Assembly (NCBI RefSeq): GCF_029227915.1
Contig: NC_079886.1
Location: 14,422,501-14,486,500, forward strand
Direction of reading: 5' to 3'
Source of the DNA: Hydractinia symbiolongicarpus
Taxonomy: Eukaryota > Cnidaria > Hydrozoa > Anthoathecata > Hydractiniidae
Length of the DNA: 64,000 bases
The translations under genes and the position numbers were made by a program. Positions 39,360-52,429 of the stretch are shown piece by piece. Every line of letters begins with the position of its first letter. The stretch's first letter is position 1. Below the pieces are notes generated by a model, which searched no databases, was not told where the DNA came from, and saw only the letters and a list, made by a program, of their open reading frames with translations.

Positions 39360-39640
39360 ATCAATGTGACAGATGACATCCGATATATATGGATTGATCC
39401 TCGTGGCTGAGAAGAAAATGGTGCAGGTGTTTCTCGGGATATTTATTCTTCATTCTGGAATGAAGTATACAATGCATACTTGCATGCCGAGCAAGAAATA
39501 GTGCCACAAGTTTGGCATGATTTGTACAAACAAGAGTGGCGTGCAATTGGCATGATCATTTTAAAAGGACGCTGGTTACTTTCCAATCAGTTTGAGAAAC
39601 TAGGGAAGCTTTATTCTTGGCCAATTTAATCATAGTCATT
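39360..39640 (+). pseudogene. HECT gene, N-lobe exon
   Basis: The acceptor 'tttcatcttag' precedes 39360 and the frame continues in phase 0 ('INVTDDIRYIWIDPRG'). After a TGA at about 39408 follows 'GAGVSRDIYSSFWNEVYNAY', the 'GGVSRE.FS.F' signature of a HECT N-lobe, then 'VPQVWHDLYKQEWRAIGMII'. The sequence loses similarity near 39630, where the Harbinger transposon appears to begin. Confidence 0.7.
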
Positions 39641-39664
39641 AACGATAAAGAGTTTATTTTCTTA

Positions 39665-40611
39665 GTGATCTTAATACATCAAAAAATCTAGATTATCCTT
39701 ATTGGAATTATCAGCCCTTTGACCTGGATACACTGACGAAGAGTGTTGGAGTGACTTCAGATTCCACAAAAATGACATATATGAATTGAAAGAAATACTT
39801 GGTATTCCTGATGAAATAACAACTTATAATAAATGCAAAATAAACGGTATCGAAGCTCTGTGCATCTTTTTAGATCGTATTGCCTATCCATGTCGTTACT
39901 TAGACATGATACCAAGATATGCTAGACCTGTGCCTTAATATAACATGATCTCGAATCATATTTTGAAGCTTATTTATGAGAATTTCCATCACCTTCTGGA
40001 TACTATGAATCAACTGTGGCTGCGTCCTCAGTGTTTAGAAACATTTTGTGATGTCATACAGAGAAAAGGAACTGCACTAGATAACTGCTGGGGGTTTGTT
40101 GATGGGACAGTTCGACCAATTTACAGGCCAGGTCAAATGCAAAGGGTACTGTATAATGGACACAAGAAAGTTTATTCCATAAAATTCCAATCAGTGGCAG
40201 CACCTAATGGGCTCATAGCAAATCTCTATGGACCTGTTGAGGGAAAGAGACATGTCACAATTCTGTGCACAATTACAACAATTTTCACTTGATATGAATG
40301 GAAGAGCTCTTTGTATTTATGGTGACCCTGCATACCCACTAAGGCCTGAGCTACAAGCTCCATTTCGTAATGCAGCTCTTAACCAACAACAAAAGGATTT
40401 TATTAAATCCATGAGTAAATACGAATCTCTGTAGAGTGGCTATTTGGTGACATTGTTAACTGGTATGCATTCATGGACTTCAAAAAGAACCCTGAAAGTT
40501 GGATTAAGCTGTGTGTATATAGTTTGTGCGTTACTCAAGAATGCCCGTACCTGTTTATATGGTAGTATGACAACTGAATTTTTTAGACTTGACCCATTAG
40601 AATTGAGATAG
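39665..40611 (+). pseudogene. Harbinger DDE transposase
   Basis: Probable acceptor 'attttcttag' at about 39665, then 'NLDYPYWNYQPFDLDT', 'ECWSDFRFHKNDIYELKEIL', 'CWGFVDGTVRPIYRPGQMQR' (first catalytic D), 'VYSIKFQSVAAPNGLIANLY', 'GPVEGKRH', 'LCIYGDPAYPLRPELQAPFR' (second D) and 'SVEWLFGDIVNWYAFMDFKK' (E). Final residues 'RLDPLELR' end at TAG 40609-40611. The DDE triad is visible but the gene has stops near 39937 and frameshifts at about 40240 and 40430. The enzyme would cut and reinsert the element. Confidence 0.88.
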
Positions 40612-40912
40612 TATTTTCAGTAACAAAACTTTATTTTTAAAAACGTGATCTATAAAAATATATCCAGTAACTATATATCTACAGTAAAAGTACTTTAAAT
40701 AACTTTATAAAATATATATAAATACGCTAAAAATGTACCTTTAGTATTATGATGCTTGAAAATGTATATACAGTAGTGACAATTTTGAAATCAATTTTAT
40801 GCTGTTGTTAAAGTTGTGTGTATTTCTCAATAGGTAAGTAGTAACATTAAATGTGAACAAATAACAAGTAACAGAAGTAACAAAAAACAAGCAACCAACT
40901 ATCCTAACTGTG

Positions 40913-41548
40913 TCACTTTTTCATTTTGTCCATGAATATCTTGAACATGGTTTTAAACATATTGGTTTCTTCTTCTTTTACTTTCAATTCTCTTTCACGT
41001 AACTGAAACTCTTGTTCAGATATTTCTTTTAAATATGCCAAGGTGTCTGAACTTGTTCGCCTTTGTCTTTTAGGGTTTTCTGATTTTTCTTCATTATTTC
41101 GTTTCTTAGTTTCTCCTAATGTTTCCATAGCTCTATTTCTTTGCTCGACTGCAGAAGTTTTTTCATTTTCCAGAGACTTTTTTCTCACATCGTTCTCATT
41201 GTCAAACAATGCTTTAGCTTCATGTGATCTCTCTGTCATGTCAAATAATAAACCATAAAGCTCACTTTCTTCCACGTTTATACCACTGGCTTTTTCATGT
41301 TCTCTGTATTCTCTTTTAAAATTTTCCAGTAATAAATTATAGTGATCTCGAACACTACATTTGGTCACATTAAACTTGGGTTCAATGGTTTTATTTAATT
41401 CCGACTCAATTAAATTCCAGGCATTTCCACGTTGCCTTGTTCCTACTTTGTAGAAATATGGTTCCACAAGTAGAACGTTCTTACGTAACATGATATCATG
41501 TTCGTTGGTCCAAAACATGCTAACAATAAAAATCCAAATTGAAAGCAA
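40913..41548 (-). CDS. Harbinger Myb/SANT-like DNA-binding protein
   Basis: About 203 residues from 'MFWTNEHDIMLRKNVLLVEP' (ATG near 41518), preceded by a possible acceptor 'ttttattgttag', so an upstream exon may exist. The first 70 residues are the trihelix Myb/SANT-like domain ('GTRQRGNAWNLIESEL', 'KCSVRDHYNLLLENFKREYR', 'EKASGIN'). Then comes a basic nuclear-signal-like run 'KNPKRQRRTSSD' and a long C-terminal coiled coil. This partner is needed for Harbinger transposase nuclear import and DNA binding. The frame is intact, unlike the transposase. Confidence 0.85.
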   Translation of the reverse strand: MLSIWIFIVSMFWTNEHDIMLRKNVLLVEPYFYKVGTRQRGNAWNLIESELNKTIEPKFNVTKCSVRDHYNLLLENFKREYREHEKASGINVEESELYGLLFDMTERSHEAKALFDNENDVRKKSLENEKTSAVEQRNRAMETLGETKKRNNEEKSENPKRQRRTSSDTLAYLKEISEQEFQLRERELKVKEEETNMFKTMFKIFMDKMKK

Positions 41549-42490
41549 TAGCTACCTTAAAACTTTAATTTTCAAAGTGACTTATAAATATTGACAAAAC
41601 TACAAAGCAAAAATATGAAAGCTTTGATATTTCTCTGGCTAGCTACTAATATGTTTATGTGCTTATAGCTGGGTAACTAGCTACTATGTGATTCTCGATT
41701 TAACACCAATAAAAAACACTTATTTTGCACAGCAGAGTTTTGCTAAAAGAATGCTATTTAAAAACACTAAAAGAACACCAACAAACCTTTTGGTTTTCGT
41801 TTTTGAGCTTGTACTATAGACCACTTTCCGCGTAACGTAGTTATTTTGATTTGATTTTTGAAAACAATGGGCATGCGCGCACTTTTGTGTAGGTAAAAAA
41901 GCACAACTCGCACAGAGTAAAATGATTATTAATAAAGATTAAAGATTATTTTGGGTAGCATAATATCCAAGAGGAACTGGAATTAAATTTTAACTATATT
42001 CTTCTAATTCTTTTTAAAAAGTTTCAATAATTTTGAGCAAATATTTCTTTTTTGGATGGATTTCTTTGATTACTGTGGTCTGTTGTTTATATTTTCTGCC
42101 TACAGAAATGCTTGCGCATGTGCAAAAAAACTGCAAACTTTTTAACTTTTGTAACCAGTAGCAGCCATGCTTGTTTTGATTTCTAAAAATAAACAAACAA
42201 ACGTTAAATGTTGCTTCTTTTTTCTGTAAAAGTCAATTCTATACACTGAACTAAGTAAAAACAGAACTGATAATACTAAAACAATGTTTTCTGGTAAAAA
42301 ATGTGTTTAAAAGATAAGAAAATGATGTGTATATACTCACGTTGTCTACTGGACGCCAAACCACCACTTCTAACGTCCTGAGCTTCGAAGAGAACGCACC
42401 ATCGAGGGGAATCCTCTATACTGGGCATGCGCAGTAGATAAAATATGGAGTTCTCCGCCATGCCGTCCTGTTTTCGTAAGTTCCCTAATA

Positions 42491-42851
42491 GCTCGCCAGG
42501 AACTTGTACAGAAAAGTCACATTATAGCCTCATGTTGGGAAGTTGCCTTTTCAGAGCTTAAAAAGAAGCCAGAATTTCATCCATGGAGAATATTGTGAAT
42601 TTTTATGAAAGATAGGAACCAACCACACAAAAGGTTGTAGCCTTGTTCAAAAATGTCCATACGAGTAGCAGTGCTGAACAAGACTCATTCAATTTTTTAA
42701 AGTGGTATGTGAGAGGTTTGGAAAATATTATGTTGAAAAAAGTTATGAAGTTCATAACAGGCTCAGATAACATGGTTGTTGATACAGTAGAATTAATTTT
42801 CACGCGACCGGAATCGAATTTCAGTCGTAGACCAGTAGCTCACACATGCAT
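42491..42851 (+). pseudogene. HECT gene, C-lobe exon with catalytic cysteine
   Basis: Resumes after the Harbinger insertion with 'LIARQELVQKSHIIASCWEV', then after a stop and shift 'FKNVHTSSSAEQDSFNFLKW', 'KKVMKFITGSDNMVVDTVEL' and 'SRRPVAHTC'. The 'AHTC' block holds the thioester-forming cysteine of HECT ligases. The exon ends at CAT|gtgata (42851/42852), opening a 144-bp intron. Confidence 0.78.
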
Positions 42852-42995
42852 GTGATATTCATAAGACACGTGTTTATCGTTATCGTCTCTATATATTCTA
42901 ACATCAAATATTCTGTACAAATAAAGAATAGGCAATGATCTCCATCGTAGATCTCCATCGTAGATATTATGTATGTCGTAACAATGCACACCAAG

Positions 42996-43092
42996 CTTAG
43001 AACTTCCTTCAACTTATAATAATTATTGCCAACTCCGTGAAGAATTCAGCAATATATTGCAGTCATCTGAATGGGATATGGACATCATTTAA
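42996..43092 (+). pseudogene. HECT gene, terminal exon
   Basis: After acceptor 'caccaag' (ending 42995) the split codon is completed in frame and the exon reads 'LELPSTYNNYCQLREEFSNI', the usual HECT C-terminus, then 'LQSSEWDMDII' and TAA (43090-43092). An AATAAA lies at about 43210. Clean splice phase and an intact C-terminus show the decay is recent in this part. Confidence 0.78.
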
Positions 43093-46000
43093 ACTGATTT
43101 TGGATCCTTTTTTGTTTTGTTGTTATGTTTGAACTGACAGACAATAGAGTTTCAGTATTCTGTTTTGTTAACACTTTTTTATACAATTTTTGAGAGGGTT
43201 TTTAGGTGCAATAAAAAACTATATTTCGATTTATTTTTATTGTTTTTTTTATCAATTGTATGAATATCTGGGGAAATTGAAGAATGTCTAAAATTAATGA
43301 AGGGGTCTGTTTCATACTTTGATATTAAACACGTAATACTAAATTTGGATTGAAAAAAAAAAGTTTATACAGTTATCTATGTTCTATGAATACTGTTCGA
43401 TCTTTAATAGCAAGTACATGTACAGACTTAACGTATCTGAAACAACATTAGGAAAGTCCCATCCATTTTGCTGCATCAAAGTTTGTGCGAACTCGGGAGA
43501 AACATCTTCAACTGTGTTGTGGGTAACGCATGAATAAGATTGTTCGATTTCAACAGCATCTCAGCATCTACTTTTATTAGGCAATCAATGGAATAATACA
43601 AATGTGACCAGTAATACATTACATCCGGTCTTCTACGAGAGCCAGATTTCCTACTCTTAGAAATAATGTGTGAATTTCACTCATCATTACAGTGTTTCAA
43701 TAACCCAATTCTTTTAGAATATGAAAAGCCTTTTACAAAATAGTCTTGGATGACATCCATCCTTCCTTTTCAGCTCTTACTCAGATCATCTCTATTTGGC
43801 TTGGTCAAGAATTTCCAAGTTTCAAGAACTGTTGATAGTTTCCAATATTTATGAAAAAAATAAAATGTGTCATAGAAGTTTCATAAACATTTTGTAGAAG
43901 TTCCAAAAACATTTCTAAAACGCTGAGAGACTTATAAAAGTTTCAATTTTTTGTATGAAAGTTTCAATTTTTTGTATGGAAGTTGACCCTTCAGTGCCAT
44001 CGTAAATGAGCAACGGTTACTTTTGTAATTTACGGATGGTTTCAATAGAAACTACTGAGATGTATCTCATTCTCTCTCTTTAAACCTCCTTGGTATGGAT
44101 TAGCTAGATAAATGAATTGAAATTTTTAACGATTTTCTTGACTTTTGTGATACGAATAAACAGTGAAGATAAAAAAAATCATCTTTTTCCATAAAGCGTC
44201 TGAATCTACTTTTTTTTCTTTGCATCTTTTACAGATTGCACAACCCGAACAAAACGTTGGCCGCAGCTTTAGGAAAGAATAGTCCTCGTAAAATTTTCAG
44301 ACTTAGAAGAAAAACTTTAAATTTGTTATTGTAAAAGTTAAACACATCCTTTTTGTATATTTGTTCCGTTTCTACGTAATTTAACTCGGAGAATAAAATA
44401 TTCACTGTAAAAAATAACTGTTATCTGAATGTGAATTAGACGCAGGCACGGTTCTTTTGACGTAAATTAAAACATCAAGAAAAAAAGCTCCTAAAAAACA
44501 ATGCCGTTACGTTATGCTTATGCTCGATTCATCGCAGTTTTGTTCGATTCATCAGATTGAAGACACTGCAATACAGCCTAATAGCCAGAATGCTCTATGA
44601 GAGTACACGTAACATTGCTCAGTTAACCTTTATTTCTGCTTTGTGTAAAAATGTTTTCAAGGTTTTTTACTAAGCGGGTATTCGGATTTTTTTGTTAAAC
44701 AAACAGAGATAACCTATGCATGCTGCAAAATATTTGCTGTTTTAACGCTTTGAAAACGAATGCATATTGTAAATATTGTTTCACAGGGCTTATTTTTCGT
44801 AATCTAATAGTGGCTAGGGATATATCAAAAAATAAAAAAGAAGCTGTGGGACAAGATTGCATGTTACTCTGGGAACTTATTTAAGATCTTATTTAAATTG
44901 TCTATTGGATAGAGACGATATATAAAATTTATTTCCATATATGTCATGGAGTATGATGTAAATATTTCGCTTGCGAACATAGGGACCTGTTCCCACTCCG
45001 CAACCCTTTGTATATTAATCATCGTTCCCATAAATATATAAGAGCGTAGCGAATTTCCGCGTTTTCTCCTAGTACATGAAATTTTGAAATATCCGCATTT
45101 TTGACACATAATTTTGACTTACCTACCCACCTTTTTTATGGTCTTTCTTCAAAATGTTCCCTGAAAATCTGGTTAATCGAGACGATGAGACAATAGGTGC
45201 CGTTTCCAGTTGAGATTAAGTCAGCCCACAGTATTTAGGCACGTGATTAGTCAGCAGCTTCTACTAACATCACGTGGTATTTTTTCAGATACATATCTCC
45301 TCAAACGCAACTTTCGTTGATGCTAGCTAGCCGCGATGGACGAAAGGGCATTTTCAAGAAAACGAAGTAAGGGTATGTAGCTTTGGCTAGTGTATCACAA
45401 TTTTTTTACATGTAATAAACTAATTCTTGGCCTCACTCACAGCTAGCTAGCACAACAGTAGCAGCTTAACATAAAATTACCTATTTAGGTCTTAAGAATT
45501 CTCTTACGCTAGCATCATAAAAGAATTCTTTGAGACAGATTTTTAAGCTAGCTTGCTAGTTTAAAAGAAGGGGTCACAATTTCCGTGAGTGATTGTAGCT
45601 AGCTAGCTAAATACATTTTGCCAAGAAATTAAGATACATCACCTATACCAGGGGAGTAAAAATTTACCAACGGTGTGGGCATAAAGGTGCTGGATGCCAT
45701 GTTTCTTCAAATCAAGCCTTTTTCGCATTTTTACACCACTGCGAGTCATGGTACAGAAATATTTTCTATTAACGATGCTTTATAAAGTATGAGAAGCGGT
45801 TCTCGTGCAATCGTCAACACAAACAGAAAATCTTCAAACATGCAGTATATCACTTTTATTTTTTGGGTTCAATCAGAACGACTTCCAGAAAAACAAAAAA
45901 ATATCATGATCTGGAAATCTCATAAATTTCTAAATTGGGAAATAGATTTCCCGATATACAAATAATTTCCTGATATACACATATAATTTTCGTTTCTGTA

Positions 46001-48240
46001 ACTTGAACTGAACTAAACACTGAAAATCAACATGTTTTAGCTTTTTTTATATATGTATTATGTTCTAAGTAAAATACATCATTAGCCAATGAAATATTGC
46101 ATTCGAAGCAGACTCTAGCAGTGGTAATGCCGAAGACCTAGGACAAATTTCATGAAATTAAACCTGTTTCGCTTACGCGAAGATAAGACCGTTGTTTCGT
46201 GGGATAAAATGGACCATGTTATTGGACTTAGTTCTTATACTACTCTACCAAAAGTGGCACCTACAAATTTTCGCTTGCAAACCTATGGGATCCTGTTCCC
46301 CCGTTCCGCAACCCTTTCAAAATTAATATAATTAGCTAGTCAGCTATCTGGGCTACCTTTCGTTTTGTTTCCTTATTGAATATATAACTTGCTAGATGCC
46401 ACAATCAAAGACTTATATTTTTTCCCAAAGAGGAACTAGACTTAGCCAGCTAGGTAGCCAGCTAAATTGAGCTAGGTTATCTTATGTATCAGTATATCCC
46501 AACAAAATGAGCGTTACCACACTTTCTTGATAAATAATGCTTCTTTAAATATTTCATCACTATAGATATAGTTTCAAGTAAACAAATAATAACTTTGTTT
46601 GATAAAAAACTTAACTTTCGAAAGCCAAGCGTTCAAAAACATCAACAGTTTAAATACATCGTCCTCGCCATTTGAAAAACGAGGACTCGATCAGGTTGCT
46701 CTTACTAGCCGAAAAAACTACAACAGCAAGACAATCATTAATTATCCATGGAACCAATATACTGGTTATAAAAAGCAGCCTGTACCAGGGTCTTGTTTAG
46801 CCGTCAAGTAAGCGCTAGATGCTTTGACATAGGCATCAAACCCTGGGGGCGAGGATGACACTTGTCAAGAAAAACAGTAGTGGGGAAAAATATCCTTCAG
46901 TGAAAATCTCAACGATAAAAAATATTTTTAGCGGAAAACTTCGTCACTTTGTGCCGATAAGTAGCTAGTTTTTGCGAAATGAACTTTACTCAAACTAGGT
47001 TTTTACCCGTAGCTACTTCTACCCTGCCCACTTTATTTTGAATTTGTCGCAGAAAGTCCTGCAGTACAATGGGATTTTTTTTAACTTCAGTCAGCTCCTG
47101 TTGAAAAAGACGTATCTCGATACTACTGTTGAAATTTAACATTTTTATGGGATCAGAAAGTATTCCAATTGCCAAGAAATCTAAGGGGTACCACAAAATG
47201 ACTACCCATATAAAACAAACTTAATAAAATCAAAAAACACAAAAAAATATACTTGTAAGTTATGATGTCAACTTTTGCTTTCGTAACATCGACAGCATTT
47301 TTATGCACTTCCGTCAACTACAAGAATTATTAGAGAAAACTTTTATTTTGCATTGACATTGTTAAGCTGAGATGTTTAAAACTTAAAAAACAACACTTTA
47401 GCAATTAGAGTGTGAATATACATAAATAATAGTCTAAAATTAAAAAAATTCTTGGCCTGGGAAGGGGTCATATGCTTACCGCCTAAGTTGTTCAACAGCA
47501 AAAGTTTATTTGCACAAAATCTTAAAGTTTAAATCGCAAAAATATTATTCTCGCGTGAAAAAAAAACTCTTTAATTTTTAGTCGAAATCCAGTTGGCTCT
47601 CGTTATCTCAAATATGTGCTATCTCAAATTATTCGCTCTTTTTAACTAATTTTGGTCCCTATCTGGAAATTTTCAGAAATTGTCGCTCATTGAAACCAAC
47701 CCATCACGAAAATTTTTGCTTGTGTGTTCGACCTCTATTTCAATCTTTCAAAAGTAGGGATGTATTCGTTTGACATCCCTTTCTTGGGAGTTATACCGCA
47801 TCTCGCATAAAAAGAAAACCCCGCATCTCAAATTTTTAGGCGAACTTTTTGGGCGGCGCTATCTCGAACTTCTTGAGCGGTCAAGTGAGAGTCGGACTTG
47901 ACCGTATAGTCTAATAATTTACTATCAAATGTCGTTTTTTTTGTTAAAATCGCAAACCGTGAATATTTACTCCCACGAGGTATAAACTCTCAAACCCGCG
48001 AAATTTTATTCCTGCAAAAATTTCTCAACTTTTGAAATGATTTTGATACTGCGAAAGTTTTTTCCCTTAAAGTACTCTCTCACCTTGGAGGAAAGCTCTC
48101 ACCCAGAAAAAATATAATCCGTTGTATCTGTGATAACAGGATCTCGAGAGATCAACAAAAGACTAGGGTAGAACAGGTAGTCTTCAATAAAAATTGTGTC
48201 TAAAGTTTATTATGAAAGCATGGATGTTCGACCTACCCAC
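43093..48240. other. Non-coding intronic stretch, repeat-derived
   Basis: No gene is supported. 43870-43985 holds iterated 'agaagtttc/agaagttcc' motifs that are the inverted counterpart of 37900-38020. 44970-45020 and 46265-46315 are copies of the 'gcgaacatagggacctgttccc...ccgcaaccctt' family. 46330-46505 is the inverted copy of 34135-34320. 47580-48110 contains 'ctcgttatctcaaa' and 'cgcgaaattttattcctgc' repeat motifs. The rest is AT-rich unique sequence. Confidence 0.5.
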
Positions 48241-48394
48241 GATACAATGTTAGTGTCCAGTCTTTGATACCTCTCGTCTGCATTCTGTTTTGTTAACACA
48301 ATACTAATTTCATTGTTGTCGTTTGCACTTGTGAGTTGATTGTTATCCAAAGCCAGTGAGACGAACACGAATTTTCCACGTACACTTACGCCAG
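48241..48394 (-). CDS. Host membrane protein, exon 4
   Basis: 154-nt exon. The acceptor 'gttattttgtag' precedes 48394 and entry is phase 1, matching exon 3. It encodes 'AGVSVRGKFVFVSLALDNNQ', 'ANDNNEISIVLTKQNADERY' and 'QRLDTNIVS'. Two donors are possible (GTGGGT after 48241, or GTAGGT after 48237); only the first leaves phase 2, which exon 5 requires. Extracellular, beta-rich; with exon 5 it may form the SEA-like fold. The next exon is about 30 kb away. Confidence 0.65.
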
Positions 48395-49235
48395 CTACAA
48401 AATAACAATTGGAGAAAGTATTTATCTACAAGGTATACCTTGATCTACTTATTTTTGGCACATATCTATTGTGGCACGAAGTTTAACTTGCGCGAAACTT
48501 TAAACTACTATTACCCAGCCAAAATTTAAAATTGAACACAGTAGAAGAGAAAAGCAGACGAGCAGAATATGTTTTCTTATTACTTACGAATAGAAAAGAA
48601 AATGACAAATAAACAAACAAACAAACAAACAAACAAGCATCTTACTAAAGTTATTAAACTGTTTAACATCCAATGATGCAGTAATAGCTTCCGCTAAAGA
48701 AAAGTTACTGAACCTCACTCAGGCTAATTACGAATCAAGCTGACCTTTTGTAAATTAAGGTATAGCCCACAAGATATACTTACTTTTAGATGTAACTTTC
48801 ACTAAAATGAAAAAGCAACAGGGAATAAAACATCATTATGTGAAAATGAAATAAAAGGGAATAAAATGTATCTCTGAGTGTTCCAAATAGAAACATCTGT
48901 TAATGTTTTAAAATTACAAGGTCTTGAAGAATTATTATGGAGTTATGTTGTTTACTTGTTTGTATGTGGGGCAACAAAACAAAATGGTGAAGGGGAGACT
49001 AGGTGTAGAAAATATATAGAAGAGTCAGGTTAATTTGTTACAGCTAATCCCATACTTGCTCCCAGGTCTTTTAATCGCTTCTTACAATCACAAATGGCGA
49101 AACCTTATCCCCAGGTATCCTTGCTTCTTGCAAAATGATGATAGAAAAGAAGCAGCGATAAACAAGTTTAACTTTTTTTTCAGCATATCAACCAATAGCA
49201 CTAACCTCGTTGAAGAAGAAAAAATTAATCCTAAC
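48395..49235. other. Intron 3 of the host gene
   Basis: No other feature apart from a (CAAA)n microsatellite near 48608-48638. Confidence 0.55.
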
Positions 49236-49410
49236 CTCCTCTTGGATCTGCCATTAAATTAAGCACCCATCTACCAGCCTTGCCACTGTTAGAAAACTCT
49301 ACAGCCGCCACCGAAGCATCAACAGTGGCTGTAAAGACACCACTTTTTTCTTGAAGAAATCTAGACCTTGTAAATTTAGTACCGTCTTCGTAGGAATATC
49401 TCAAGTCAAT
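49236..49410 (-). CDS. Host membrane protein, exon 3
   Basis: 175-nt exon with acceptor 'ctaatttttag' and donor GTTAGG, entering phase 0 and leaving phase 1. It encodes 'IDLRYSYEDGTKFTRSRFLQ', 'KSGVFTATVDASVAAVEFSN' and 'GKAGRWVLNLMADPRG'. Beta-rich extracellular sequence; no named domain recognised. The donor is supported because the frame meets a stop two bases beyond it. Confidence 0.65.
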
Positions 49411-50309
49411 CTAAAAATTAGATGTGTTCTGTAAACTTATCAGGAAACAGAGGCAGTTTTTCAGTATTTTTTCATGCTAATCACATGTGTTGGAATTCAT
49501 GACATATGACAGCAACTATCGAAAGAGAATAAAAGAAGAATTTAAGGGTGTTGTAAAAATCACATAATTTAAATTGATATTTTGACAAATTTATCTTGTT
49601 ATCACGTATGTTCTTTAACTTCCAAATAAACTACCCTGTTTTCTCACAAGGATAGTATAGTGCCGAAAATATAAGCAACCAGTAGGTACTGGACATCGAC
49701 ATTTTTAAGAAATTTTGACTGAACTTTCCACCACCGAAAGTGAGTGCATTAAAAACATTTTTAAAAATATCTGTTTGTATTGCTGGCGTTGTTTAATGAA
49801 ACTAGCCGGTAGACCGTGGATAAATTCATGAGTTCGCACGCCCCTTATTTACCGCATTTCGTATGTCTCGTACTGTGGTTACCATTTTGTGTTACACGGG
49901 TATTATAATATAAAAGTTGTTACCCCGTGAAAAAATCCACGGGGTCGCCCGTCCTTTATATATTACATGTCGTGTTTCCGTTACGGGACGCGGTAACCCA
50001 TTGGAACACACAGAATACGGCTATTATTATAGAGATAACATTTCACGTAACGAAGTGTGGTAACTTTTACCACTAGCGATAGTAAGCAGTGTTGGGCACT
50101 GGTGCCTGGTTGTGGAAACTTTCAAAAAATAAGGAAACAAGCAATGGAGAATATTTTAACGGCAAACCTCTGGATAAAATTGCGTTTGTTTTTCATGATC
50201 AAGTCTTTCCAGATGAAGAATAGCATATGTGTTATTGCCATCTGATGTTAAGATTATTTGAAATGTGCATAACTTTCCTGGCTAAAAACAACAATAAATA
50301 GCTGCTACT
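49411..50309. other. Intron 2 of the host gene, part
   Basis: No gene. 49860-50050 is the dispersed repeat family also seen at 660-800, with the landmarks 'aaaaaatccacggggtcgcc' and 'acgggtattataatataa'. Confidence 0.5.

Positions 50310-52428
<2,119 letters not shown>

Positions 52429-52429
<1 letters not shown>

Larger units (their letters stand above)
39640..42480. mobile_element. PIF/Harbinger DNA transposon inserted in the HECT gene
   Basis: A DDE transposase on the plus strand and a Myb/SANT-type protein on the minus strand are arranged convergently, as in Harbinger elements. HECT sequence is found on both sides (to about 39630 and from about 42491), so this is an insertion into that gene. 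I could not identify the terminal inverted repeats or the 3-bp target duplication; boundaries are approximate. Confidence 0.75.

Noticed and set aside
42337-42461. Minus-strand frame MAENSIFYLL... ending at a GTGAGT donor, as a first exon for the Harbinger Myb gene
   Set aside because: Its exit phase does not fit the Myb exon acceptor near 41525, so I left it out.
43430-43570. Minus-strand frame with 'VSPEFAQTLMQQNGWDF'
   Set aside because: Too short and without supporting exon borders; may be an old gene fragment but cannot be supported.
46990-47196. 68-residue minus-strand frame resembling a protein segment
   Set aside because: No start context, splice sites or family; length is within chance.
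49035-49262. 75-residue plus-strand open frame
   Set aside because: Overlaps the antisense strand of host exon 3 and intron; no recognisable features.
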